Assembly (NCBI GenBank): GCA_014799805.1
Contig: JAAVHJ010000034.1
Coordinates: 1 to 57,073, forward strand
Direction: 5' to 3'
DNA from: Ruminococcus sp.
GTDB taxonomy: Bacteria; Bacillota; Clostridia; Oscillospirales; Ruminococcaceae
DNA length: 57,073 nucleotides
Part shown: positions 1 to 6,143 of the stretch, one piece after another
How positions within the stretch are numbered: position 1 is the first letter of the stretch
Layout of the letters: each line of letters starts with the position of its first letter
Program-made: the position numbers and the translations under genes
Notes under the pieces: generated by a model
What the model saw: the letters and a program-made list of their open reading frames with translations, nothing else
Told to the model about the DNA's origin: nothing
Databases searched by the model: none

Positions 1-1112
1 CTTTCATGGTCGCCTATTCCAGTTGAAACGCCTGCTGATACTTTAGTAGCACATATTTTTACTATGCCGTTTCTGAAATTTTCACTTTCTCTTGAGGATA
101 CCGTAATTCCGCAAAATGGCAAAAATATTCTATATGCACAAAGTATTTGACAAAGCTGTTTTTCATGAACATCAAGAGGATTGATATTAGCATTATTAAT
201 AATAGGTCTTAATCTTGGGCATGATAATGCTATCTCAGCATGAGGGTATTTTCTTTGCAAATAATAGACATGTAATGCACTTGCAAGGGCATCTTTGCGA
301 AAATCTGACAATCCAAGTAAAGCAGAACATGCAATTCCTCTCATTCCTGCCATTAATGCACGTTCTTGTGCATCAAATCTATATGGAAATACACGTTTAT
401 GACCCAATAAATGAAGTTGTTCATATCTATCACTGTCGTAAGTTTCTTGAAATACAGTTACATAATCAACACCACATTCATGAAGATATTGGTATTCATC
501 TGTATTTACAGGATAAATTTCAACTCCCACAAGCCGAAAATATTTTCTTGCAAGTTTACAAGCATCACCTATGTAATTAATACTTGATTTTGCACGACTC
601 TCACCTGTCAAAATAAGTATTTCTTCCATTCCGCTTTGTGAAATTATCTGCATTTCATGTTCAATCTGTTCCATACTGAGTTTCATTCGCTGTATTGTAT
701 TATAGCAATTAAATCCGCAATATACACAATAATTTTCGCAATAATTTGCGATATATAATGGCGTAAAAATATAAACCGTATTGCCAAAATGTTTCTGTGT
801 TTCAAGACGTGCTTTTTGTGCCATTTGTTCCAGAAAAGATTCGCCAGCAGGTGAAAGAAGTGCTTTAAAATCCTCAATTGTACAAGTATCATGACATAAT
901 GCACGGCGTACATCTACAGCAGTATAGCTATTATAATCATAATTTTTCATTTCTGACATGACTTTATCAAAAATATCTGAATTGATACGCTCCATACCAT
1001 CCATATATTCCATATGATTTGTACGTGAATATGGATTTGTTTCCAGTTCATGTTTTTTTTCAAGTGCTTTTTTTGAAAGCTTATCAGAATCAATAAAATA
1101 ATTATTTTTCAT
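1..1112 (-). CDS. thiH: 2-iminoacetate synthase ThiH (partial, C-terminus outside window)
   Basis: Radical SAM tyrosine lyase that cleaves tyrosine to dehydroglycine (2-iminoacetate) for assembly of the thiazole half of thiamine. About 370 codons are present and the frame is still open at base 1, so the C-terminus lies outside the window. The translation starts MKNNYFIDSDKLSKK and carries the cluster motif CENYCVYCGF (CxxxCxxC) roughly 130 residues in, which places the 4Fe-4S/SAM site. It ends in the window with the family-typical SAGVSTGIGDH stretch. It is the last visible gene of thiS-thiF-thiG-thiH, starting 9 bp after thiG. Expression should follow the TPP riboswitch upstream of thiS. Identification is secure; the ATG at 1110-1112 is the first in-frame start. 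Confidence 0.95.
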   Translation of the reverse strand, partial: MKNNYFIDSDKLSKKALEKKHELETNPYSRTNHMEYMDGMERINSDIFDKVMSEMKNYDYNSYTAVDVRRALCHDTCTIEDFKALLSPAGESFLEQMAQKARLETQKHFGNTVYIFTPLYIANYCENYCVYCGFNCYNTIQRMKLSMEQIEHEMQIISQSGMEEILILTGESRAKSSINYIGDACKLARKYFRLVGVEIYPVNTDEYQYLHECGVDYVTVFQETYDSDRYEQLHLLGHKRVFPYRFDAQERALMAGMRGIACSALLGLSDFRKDALASALHVYYLQRKYPHAEIALSCPRLRPIINNANINPLDVHEKQLCQILCAYRIFLPFCGITVSSRESENFRNGIVKICATKVSAGVSTGIGDHE

Positions 1113-1121
1113 TCTTCCACC

Positions 1122-1895
1122 TCAATCACGAAGAAATCCCGTAAGTGAATCTGACGGTGATGCTCCACGGGTCAGAACACGTCCCAAGCCTGATAAATAA
1201 GCTTTACGTCCTGCCTCAACAGCCTGGCGGAAAGCTTCCGCCATAACAGGTAAATCCCCTGCGGTTGCAAGTGCAGTATTTAACATAACTGCCGTTGCCC
1301 CCATTTCCATAACTTCACAAGCCTGTGATGGTCTTCCTATTCCCGCATCTACTATAATTGGCAGGTCGATTTCATCTATAAGAATTTGAATAAAATCTTT
1401 TGTTGCAAGTCCTTTATTTGAACCTATTGGAGCTGCAAGTGGCATTACAGAAACAGCACCTGCATTGACTAAATCTCTTGCTGTATTCAAATCTGGGTAC
1501 ATATATGGCATTACTAAAAATCCCTCTTTGGCAAGAATTTCTGTTGCTTTTACAGTTTCAGCATTATCAGGAAGCAGATATTTTGTATCTCTCATAATCT
1601 CAACTTTTACAAAATTACCACAGCCCAATTCTCTTGCAAGGCGTGCAATTCTTACTGCTTCCTCAGCATTTCTTGCCCCTGAGGTATTTGGCAGGAGTGT
1701 TATATTTTTGGGAATATAGTCAAGTATATTTTCATGTTCCGCAGTATTTGCACGGCGTACAGCAAGCGTAATCATTTCAGCTCCAGCATATTTTACGACT
1801 GCTTCAATCAGTTTCAGGGAATATTTTCCTGAACCAAGAATAAAACGTGAATGAAATTCATGTCCACCTATGATAAATTTATCATTGTTATGCAT
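1122..1895 (-). CDS. thiG: Thiazole synthase ThiG
   Basis: Forms the thiazole phosphate ring from 1-deoxy-D-xylulose 5-phosphate, dehydroglycine (from ThiH) and sulfur carried as ThiS thiocarboxylate. The 257-residue length is normal for this TIM-barrel family. Lys97 in FVKVEI matches the Schiff-base lysine, and the phosphate-binding glycine stretches ([20 protein letters not shown]) are present near residues 185-210. The end is the usual [18 protein letters not shown]. It sits between thiF (12 bp upstream) and thiH (9 bp downstream), all in one direction, so it is almost certainly co-transcribed. Cytosolic, acting with ThiH and ThiS. No oddity was seen. Confidence 0.97.
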   Translation of the reverse strand: MHNNDKFIIGGHEFHSRFILGSGKYSLKLIEAVVKYAGAEMITLAVRRANTAEHENILDYIPKNITLLPNTSGARNAEEAVRIARLARELGCGNFVKVEIMRDTKYLLPDNAETVKATEILAKEGFLVMPYMYPDLNTARDLVNAGAVSVMPLAAPIGSNKGLATKDFIQILIDEIDLPIIVDAGIGRPSQACEVMEMGATAVMLNTALATAGDLPVMAEAFRQAVEAGRKAYLSGLGRVLTRGASPSDSLTGFLRD

Positions 1896-1907
1896 TTAAA
1901 ATCCTCC

Positions 1908-2543
1908 TCATGCTTCATATTTTCCTGCAATTATTCTCAATATTGTATGTGCCTGATGTCCCGCACAAACCATTACTCTTGAAGAAAAAAGTCCCATTCC
2001 GTCAGCTATATCACTGTATTCATCTCCACACAGATAAAATTTTTCTGTTATTTTTCTTGTCTGTATCATATTTGCAGAATCAATTCCAGCCATTCCTGAA
2101 CCTGATACAAGATATTTGTCTGGCATATTTTCAAGCACACAATTCACAAACATTGCCTTTGTTTCAGCATTGTCAAAAGCTTCGCATATAATATCTTCGT
2201 GTTTCAACAGTTCAGGTATATTTATTTCATTAAGTTTCACACAATCAGCAGTAATTTCACAATAGGGTGCAATATGTGAAAGTGTTTCTTTTAAAGCGTC
2301 TGTCTTATACATTCCAAGTTGTTCTAAAAAATATTGCTGACGGTTGAGATTTGATATATCCACTTTATCAAAATCAATAATATGAATATTTTTAACACCT
2401 GCACGAGCAAGTGATATTGCTATGTTTGAACCAAGTCCACCTATTCCACAAACTGCAACCGAAGCGGAAGAAACTTTTTTCTGAAAAATTTTTCCATGAC
2501 GTTCCGCAAGTGCATTATACATTTCCATTTTTGATGGTATCAT
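1908..2543 (-). CDS. thiF: ThiS adenylyltransferase ThiF (short family-2 type)
   Basis: E1-like enzyme that adenylates the C-terminal glycine of ThiS before sulfur transfer. The 211-residue protein has the nucleotide-binding GIGGLGSN at about 33-40, the DFDKVDISNLNRQ segment that contacts ATP and Mg, and the later FDNAETK. It lacks the CxxC zinc pairs of the longer E. coli ThiF/MoeB, so it belongs to the short thiF_fam2 type common in Clostridia. The Shine-Dalgarno for its ATG lies inside the last glycine codons of thiS, with 5 bp between the genes, which suggests coupled translation. Function is inferred from family and operon; the operon makes ThiF far likelier than a MoeB or HesA role. Confidence 0.92.
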   Translation of the reverse strand: MIPSKMEMYNALAERHGKIFQKKVSSASVAVCGIGGLGSNIAISLARAGVKNIHIIDFDKVDISNLNRQQYFLEQLGMYKTDALKETLSHIAPYCEITADCVKLNEINIPELLKHEDIICEAFDNAETKAMFVNCVLENMPDKYLVSGSGMAGIDSANMIQTRKITEKFYLCGDEYSDIADGMGLFSSRVMVCAGHQAHTILRIIAGKYEA

Positions 2544-2548
2544 AATGA

Positions 2549-2743
2549 TTATCCTCCCCCTACAAAACGTACTATTTCAAGCTTATCATCATCATGAATC
2601 ATAATATTTTTATATTCTGCCTTTGGTGCGATATTTCCATTTAGTTCAACTGCAACACGTTTTTCATCATATCCGAGAATTTCAAGAAGTTCAGCAATTG
2701 TTTTCCTTACAAATTCAAGCTTTTCACCATTTACTGTTATCAT
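2549..2743 (-). CDS. thiS: Sulfur carrier protein ThiS
   Basis: A 64-residue ubiquitin-like (beta-grasp) sulfur carrier. It starts MITVNGEKLEF and ends FVGGG; the terminal Gly-Gly is adenylated by ThiF, converted to thiocarboxylate and used by ThiG. The central VAVELNGNIAP segment is the conserved strand and loop of the family. AAGGAGG sits 6 nt before the ATG, so the start is firm. It is the first gene of the thi operon and follows a TPP riboswitch and an intrinsic terminator, so it is the first gene shut off when thiamine is plentiful. Confidence 0.95.
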   Translation of the reverse strand: MITVNGEKLEFVRKTIAELLEILGYDEKRVAVELNGNIAPKAEYKNIMIHDDDKLEIVRFVGGG

Positions 2744-2780
2744 TTTTTCCTCCTTACAAAATAAATTAATAAATTAAAAT

Positions 2781-2811
2781 CAAAAAGAGAACTGCAATAA
2801 CGCAGTTCTCT
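2781..2811 (-). terminator. Intrinsic terminator of the TPP riboswitch expression platform
   Basis: Perfect 10-bp stem AGAGAACTGC/GCAGTTCTCT (arms 2802-2811 and 2786-2795 on the minus strand) with a 6-nt loop, followed by a U-run read from 2786 down to 2782. It lies between the TPP aptamer and thiS. The placement implies that ligand-bound aptamer permits the terminator and stops thi transcription. Confidence 0.93.
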
Positions 2812-2823
2812 AAAAAAATACAA

Positions 2824-2928
2824 GTATATTTCCAGCTCCCTACGTTGGCATTATCCAAATCAGGTTAAAGGGTCAAAAGTTATACTTTCCTCTCAGCCTG
2901 TCTTACAAGCTCCCCTACATATATTTTT
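2824..2928 (-). promoter_or_regulatory. TPP (THI-element) riboswitch
   Basis: On the minus strand the leader holds the conserved THI-element blocks in order: GGGGAGC (about 2918-2911), GGCTGAGAGG (about 2900-2890), GACCC, ACCTGATTTGGATAATGCC (about 2865-2846) and CGTAGGGAGCT (about 2845-2833). The CUGAGA and CUGAUN-GGAUAAUGCCA signatures bind the pyrimidine and pyrophosphate halves of TPP. P1 can be extended by an AU-rich pairing at both ends with one mismatch. It sits between an ideal promoter and a terminator ahead of thiS. Confidence 0.97.
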
Positions 2929-2978
2929 TATTTTTTTGAAATTCCCACACTTTTTTGCAGGATACTCTCTAAGCATTT

Positions 2979-3007
2979 ATTATAGCATATATTTTTTCGA
3001 ATGTCAA
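2979..3007 (-). promoter_or_regulatory. Sigma-A promoter of the thi operon
   Basis: Minus-strand TTGACA (3002-3007) and TATAAT (2979-2984) with a 17-bp spacer, a perfect consensus match, about 55 bp upstream of the riboswitch. The region 2744-3099 without genes is explained by this promoter, the riboswitch, its terminator and the amt terminator. Confidence 0.93.
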
Positions 3008-3057
3008 TAGTTTTTTTCAATTAATCAGAGCAACAGCATTTACTTTTTAAGATAATT

Positions 3058-3090
3058 AAAAAAAGTCCAGCTTTTCACTGAACTTTTTTT
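3058..3090 (-). terminator. Intrinsic terminator downstream of amt
   Basis: Stem AAAAGTTCAG/CTGGACTTTT (arms 3078-3087 and 3061-3070, one G-U pair), 7-nt loop, and a T-run on the minus strand. It lies 9 bp past the amt stop. The flanking A and T runs make it look usable on both strands, but no plus-strand gene ends here. Confidence 0.9.
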
Positions 3091-3099
3091 AATGAAATA

Positions 3100-4881
3100 T
3101 CAATTTGGAGAGTCTTGCAATGCATCATAACCATGTTCATTGGTTCTGACTTTTACAACATCTTCTACATCATAAATAAATATTTTACCATCACCAATAT
3201 TGCCAGTATATAAAGCTTTTCTGATTGCTGTGAGGGCTTTTTCCACAGGAACAGCGGTAATAACTGCCTCAACTTTTACTTTAGAATGCAAAGATGGTAA
3301 TTCCTGTTTGATACCACGATAATAAGTTGTATGTCCCATTTGCGTCCCGTAGCCTAAGACATGTGTCACTGTAATCCCATGAATGCCAACTTCAGCAAGA
3401 CAGGCTTGTAAATCTTCTAATTTTGCAGGGCGACAAACAATAGAAAGTTTTGTTAATTTTGCACCAGAGTTTCCAGTAGATTGATTAATAACAACTGGAG
3501 CTGGATTATTATTTAATTTCTCAACATCTGAACCGAATACATTTCGCATTTCTTTGCTGTCAACGTCATGGCGTTTTGCCTGACGGCTTACCTGTAACAT
3601 CGTATCTGTCGCTGGTGCAAAATCCGCATAAGAACTAGATAAACCATGTTCTGTTAAATCAAGACCAATAATTTCTTCTTCGGCAGTTGCACGCAATCCC
3701 AGTGTTTTTTTAATAATGAAAAACGTAATAGAAATCGTAATTGCAGTCCATGCACCAACAGCTAAAATTGCAAGAATTTGTAATCCAAGCTGATGAAAAC
3801 CACCACCATAGAATAAGCCTGTTACGGTATCATTATTTGGCACAGAAGTTGTTGCAAATAAGCCAACGGCAAATGTTCCCCAAATACCATTGCACATGTG
3901 AACAGCAACAGCTCCGACAGGGTCATCAATATGCAATACATGGTCTAGCAACCATACACCGAAAATAACTAATAAACCAGACACAATGCCAATACAAGTT
4001 GCACCCAGAGCATCTACAACATCACAACTTGCTGTAACACCTACCAAACCAGCAAGAGAAGCATTCAAGCACATGGAAACATCAGGTTTGCCATATTTTA
4101 TCCAGGTGAAAATCATACATGTAAAAGTCGCAATGGCAGGAGCAATTGTTGTTGCAACAAAAATGCTTGCTAACTGTCCGCCAGATGTTGCAGCAGCTCC
4201 ATTAAAGCCATACCAGCCGAACCATAAAATAAAACAGCCTAATGCACCAATTGTTAAATTATGTCCCTGAATCGCATTAACTTTAATTACTTTTCCGTCT
4301 TTATCTCTCTTAAATTTGCCAATACGTGCACCTTCCATTGCCGCACCAATCAAAGCAGAAATTCCGCCAACCATATGAATGGCACAAGAACCTGCAAAAT
4401 CATGAAATCCTAATTGCGACAACCAACCACCGCCCCAAATCCAGTGGGCTTCAATCGGATAAATAATACCAGAAATAATCGCTGAATAGACACAATAAGA
4501 TAAAAATTTCGTTCTTTCTGCCATTGCACCAGAAACAATAGTCGCAGTAGTTGCACAAAATACTAAATTAAATATAAAATTAGACCAATCAAAATTTTCG
4601 TAATCTGTGAAAATTTTCAGATTTGGCAAGCCAATCAGACCGCCTAGTGCATCTTCGCCCAAAAATAAGCCAAAGCCTATAGCGATAAATACAACTGTAC
4701 CAATACAGAAATCCATTAGATTTTTCATGATAATATTTCCAGCATTTTTTGCCCTTGTGAAACCAGTTTCCACCATGGCAAATCCAGCTTGCATGAAAAA
4801 TACAAATGACGCACCAATTAAAAACCAAATATTAAATATTTGTTCATTTGTGCTGGTTAAGACCTTGTTCAAAATATCCAT
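3100..4881 (-). CDS. amt: Ammonium transporter fused to a C-terminal P-II domain
   Basis: Inner-membrane ammonium channel, 593 residues from the chosen ATG. Residues about 1-405 are an Amt core with many hydrophobic segments and the pore twin histidines in GSCAIHMVGG and GAVAVHMCNG. A polar linker of about 70 residues follows. Residues about 474-593 form a complete P-II (GlnB-like) domain: AKLEDLQACLAEVGIHGITV, a T-loop with GHTTYYRG that keeps the usually modified Tyr, then GDGKIFIYDVEDVVKVRT. Free P-II proteins block Amt by inserting the T-loop, so this is a covalently attached gate (inference). An upstream in-frame ATG at 4947 was rejected because it lies inside the leader terminator hairpin; AAAGGATGG precedes the chosen ATG. 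It has its own promoter and an attenuator leader, and lies downstream of an ANTAR regulator and a glutamine synthetase homologue. Confidence 0.95.
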   Translation of the reverse strand: MDILNKVLTSTNEQIFNIWFLIGASFVFFMQAGFAMVETGFTRAKNAGNIIMKNLMDFCIGTVVFIAIGFGLFLGEDALGGLIGLPNLKIFTDYENFDWSNFIFNLVFCATTATIVSGAMAERTKFLSYCVYSAIISGIIYPIEAHWIWGGGWLSQLGFHDFAGSCAIHMVGGISALIGAAMEGARIGKFKRDKDGKVIKVNAIQGHNLTIGALGCFILWFGWYGFNGAAATSGGQLASIFVATTIAPAIATFTCMIFTWIKYGKPDVSMCLNASLAGLVGVTASCDVVDALGATCIGIVSGLLVIFGVWLLDHVLHIDDPVGAVAVHMCNGIWGTFAVGLFATTSVPNNDTVTGLFYGGGFHQLGLQILAILAVGAWTAITISITFFIIKKTLGLRATAEEEIIGLDLTEHGLSSSYADFAPATDTMLQVSRQAKRHDVDSKEMRNVFGSDVEKLNNNPAPVVINQSTGNSGAKLTKLSIVCRPAKLEDLQACLAEVGIHGITVTHVLGYGTQMGHTTYYRGIKQELPSLHSKVKVEAVITAVPVEKALTAIRKALYTGNIGDGKIFIYDVEDVVKVRTNEHGYDALQDSPN

Positions 4882-4920
4882 GTTTTTCCATCCTTTCAAA
4901 AATAAATCATCTGCCGGCAA

Positions 4921-4968
4921 AACAAAAAAACACGCTGAAACATACAAGATTCTTGCATGCTTCAGCGT
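4921..4968 (-). terminator. Intrinsic terminator inside the amt leader (attenuator)
   Basis: Minus-strand hairpin ACGCTGAA...TTCAGCGT (outer 8 bp), continued through a G-U pair by CATGCAAG/CTTGTATG with one wobble, about 17 bp in all, then seven or more T. It lies after the amt promoter and before the amt Shine-Dalgarno, so it is part of the amt leader as well as a possible end signal for the upstream regulator operon. Transcription of amt must pass it. Confidence 0.9.
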
Positions 4969-4976
4969 CTTTGCTG
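4963..4976 (-). promoter_or_regulatory. Candidate ANTAR-binding hexaloop hairpin overlapping the amt terminator
   Basis: Minus strand CAGC-AAAGAC-GCTG: a 4-bp stem closing a 6-nt loop with A at loop position 1 and G at position 4, the pattern known for RNA targets of ANTAR antiterminators such as EutV. Its 3' arm shares bases 4963-4968 with the 5' arm of the amt terminator, so the two structures exclude each other. The known motif is a tandem pair. I find only this one within the predicted transcript, so the call is tentative. Confidence 0.45.
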
Positions 4977-4988
4977 TTTACAGTTATT

Positions 4989-5017
4989 AGTATATAATAT
5001 TATTTTAAATTTGTCAA
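4989..5017 (-). promoter_or_regulatory. Sigma-A promoter of amt
   Basis: TTGACA (5012-5017) and TATACT (4989-4994) on the minus strand with a 17-bp spacer. The predicted start is near 4982, just a few bases before the hexaloop hairpin and terminator. The AT-rich stretch 5018-5174 between here and the upstream gene shows no further feature I can support beyond an A/T-run palindrome without a U-tract. Confidence 0.85.
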
Positions 5018-5174
5018 TTGGAAGTCATACTGTGAATTTTCATAAAGCCAAAATTTTTTTTGGTTATCCTGCATAATACTCACTGTTTTGCATTTATTTT
5101 AATTTATTTTTTTAAGTCTAAACAATAATTACTTTCAATAAATTTGCAAAATCAGCAAAAAACAAAATAGTTAT

Positions 5175-5543
5175 TTAAAATAATTTTAAAAAATATCTAT
5201 CTGGTGTGCCTTGCAATTGTTCTGTTTCGACAATGGCAAAATTTTTGCCAATAATAATTGCACTCATGCCATTGCTTAACACTAATTTTAATGCCTGTTT
5301 TAAATTACATGTTAATTTATCTAATTCTTGATGATACGCCATAATATAACATTCTGGATTGCCAAGTATTTTTTCAAAATCCTGTGTATCACAAATTTTT
5401 TGCATATCTAATAAATCTTCTGCATGATGGCAGAATCTGCCAAGACAATCCTGGCGTTTTTTAGAATTTTGTAATTCATATAATAATCTGTCCTGTTTGG
5501 AATTAATAATAAAATTTTTGACAAAAAATAATTCATAATTCAT
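5175..5543 (-). CDS. Unknown small protein translationally coupled to the ANTAR regulator
   Basis: 122 residues, no family recognised. It has no signal peptide or membrane segment. The N-terminal half is polar with Cys and His clustered around residues 33-64 (CLGRFCHHAED, CDTQ, ECYIMAYH); the C-terminal half is more hydrophobic (NGMSAIIIGKNFAIVE). Its ATG overlaps the end of the regulator gene by 11 bp in another frame and has no good Shine-Dalgarno at normal spacing, which suggests translation by ribosomes finishing the regulator. The context, between the ANTAR regulator and Amt-P-II, suggests a nitrogen-control partner, but I assign no function. Coding status is supported by the overlap architecture and an uninterrupted frame. 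Confidence 0.7.
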   Translation of the reverse strand: MNYELFFVKNFIINSKQDRLLYELQNSKKRQDCLGRFCHHAEDLLDMQKICDTQDFEKILGNPECYIMAYHQELDKLTCNLKQALKLVLSNGMSAIIIGKNFAIVETEQLQGTPDRYFLKLF

Positions 5544-6108
5544 AAGTCGATAAAATCCTCAAAGCAACTTCTTTTCGGGTAGAGCGTGTATCCATTGCCT
5601 GTTTTTCAATATAGCGATGTGCTTCTGGTTCAGTAAATTTTAAATACTGCATTAAAGCACATTTTGCACGGTTAATTAAACGCATTTCGTCTATTTTTAC
5701 CATTAATTGCGAATTTTCTCGTTTCAATCCCAGCATTCTGGAACGTGTTGCTTGTACAAGCCGAATAGACTGGTGCAAAATATTTCGATTCATGGGTTTT
5801 GAAACAATGCATACACCATAATCGCTGATTTTTTCAGCGACATCATCTGCAATGTCAGCCTTGCATAATAAAATAATGCCTGCACTGGTATTTTCTGCCA
5901 TATGGACAGATAATTCATGTCCAAATTCGTCTTTCAAGGGTGTATTAATAATAATTAATGCATAATCTACACTGTTCATGATACGGCGGGCTTCACTGCC
6001 ACTTGTCGCCGAAGTCAAATTTGTATAACCGTAAGAGTGCAAAAATTGGGCTATGATTTCCATATTCTTTTCAGAACCAGAAACAATCAAAGCTCTGTCC
6101 AAAATCAC
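5533..6108 (-). CDS. ANTAR-domain RNA-binding regulator with a degenerate receiver
   Basis: Predicted transcription antiterminator of the AmiR/NasT/EutV class, 191 residues. Residues about 1-115 have the receiver fold (ALIVSGSEKN, a beta-strand IIINTPLKDEFG, then SKP). The acidic pair after the first strand is replaced by Ser10-Gly11 and the phospho-acceptor position is Asn55, while Lys104-Pro105 is kept, so phosphorylation is unlikely. A coiled segment around 125-145 leads to the ANTAR helices at about 145-188 (INRAKCALMQYLKF...KQAMDTRSTRKEVALRIL), which bind RNA. AAGGAG precedes a GTG start at 6108. It lies 35 bp after the glutamine synthetase homologue. A glnA-ANTAR pair (glnA-nitR) is known from Clostridium. 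The likely target is the amt leader. Confidence 0.92.
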   Translation of the reverse strand: MILDRALIVSGSEKNMEIIAQFLHSYGYTNLTSATSGSEARRIMNSVDYALIIINTPLKDEFGHELSVHMAENTSAGIILLCKADIADDVAEKISDYGVCIVSKPMNRNILHQSIRLVQATRSRMLGLKRENSQLMVKIDEMRLINRAKCALMQYLKFTEPEAHRYIEKQAMDTRSTRKEVALRILSTYEL

Positions 6109-6143
6109 TCAACTCCTTCAAAATAATTCATGATTTTTATTCA

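Noticed and set aside
215-580. Plus-strand ORF of 121 codons
   Set aside because: It is the antisense of thiH, which is clearly the real gene here; the translation is His/Gln-rich with no family resemblance.
4882-4947. N-terminal extension of Amt from an ATG at 4947
   Set aside because: That ATG lies inside the leader terminator hairpin and has no Shine-Dalgarno; the ATG at 4881 has AAAGGATGG upstream.
4977-5017. A second ANTAR hexaloop (P1) upstream of the first
   Set aside because: No 6-nt loop with A1 and G4 and a paired stem could be found in the predicted transcript or the promoter region.
5038-5075. Palindrome of A and T runs (CCAAAA/TTTTGG) in the upstream amt region as a terminator
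   Set aside because: It has only a short GC part and no U-tract, so it was not called.
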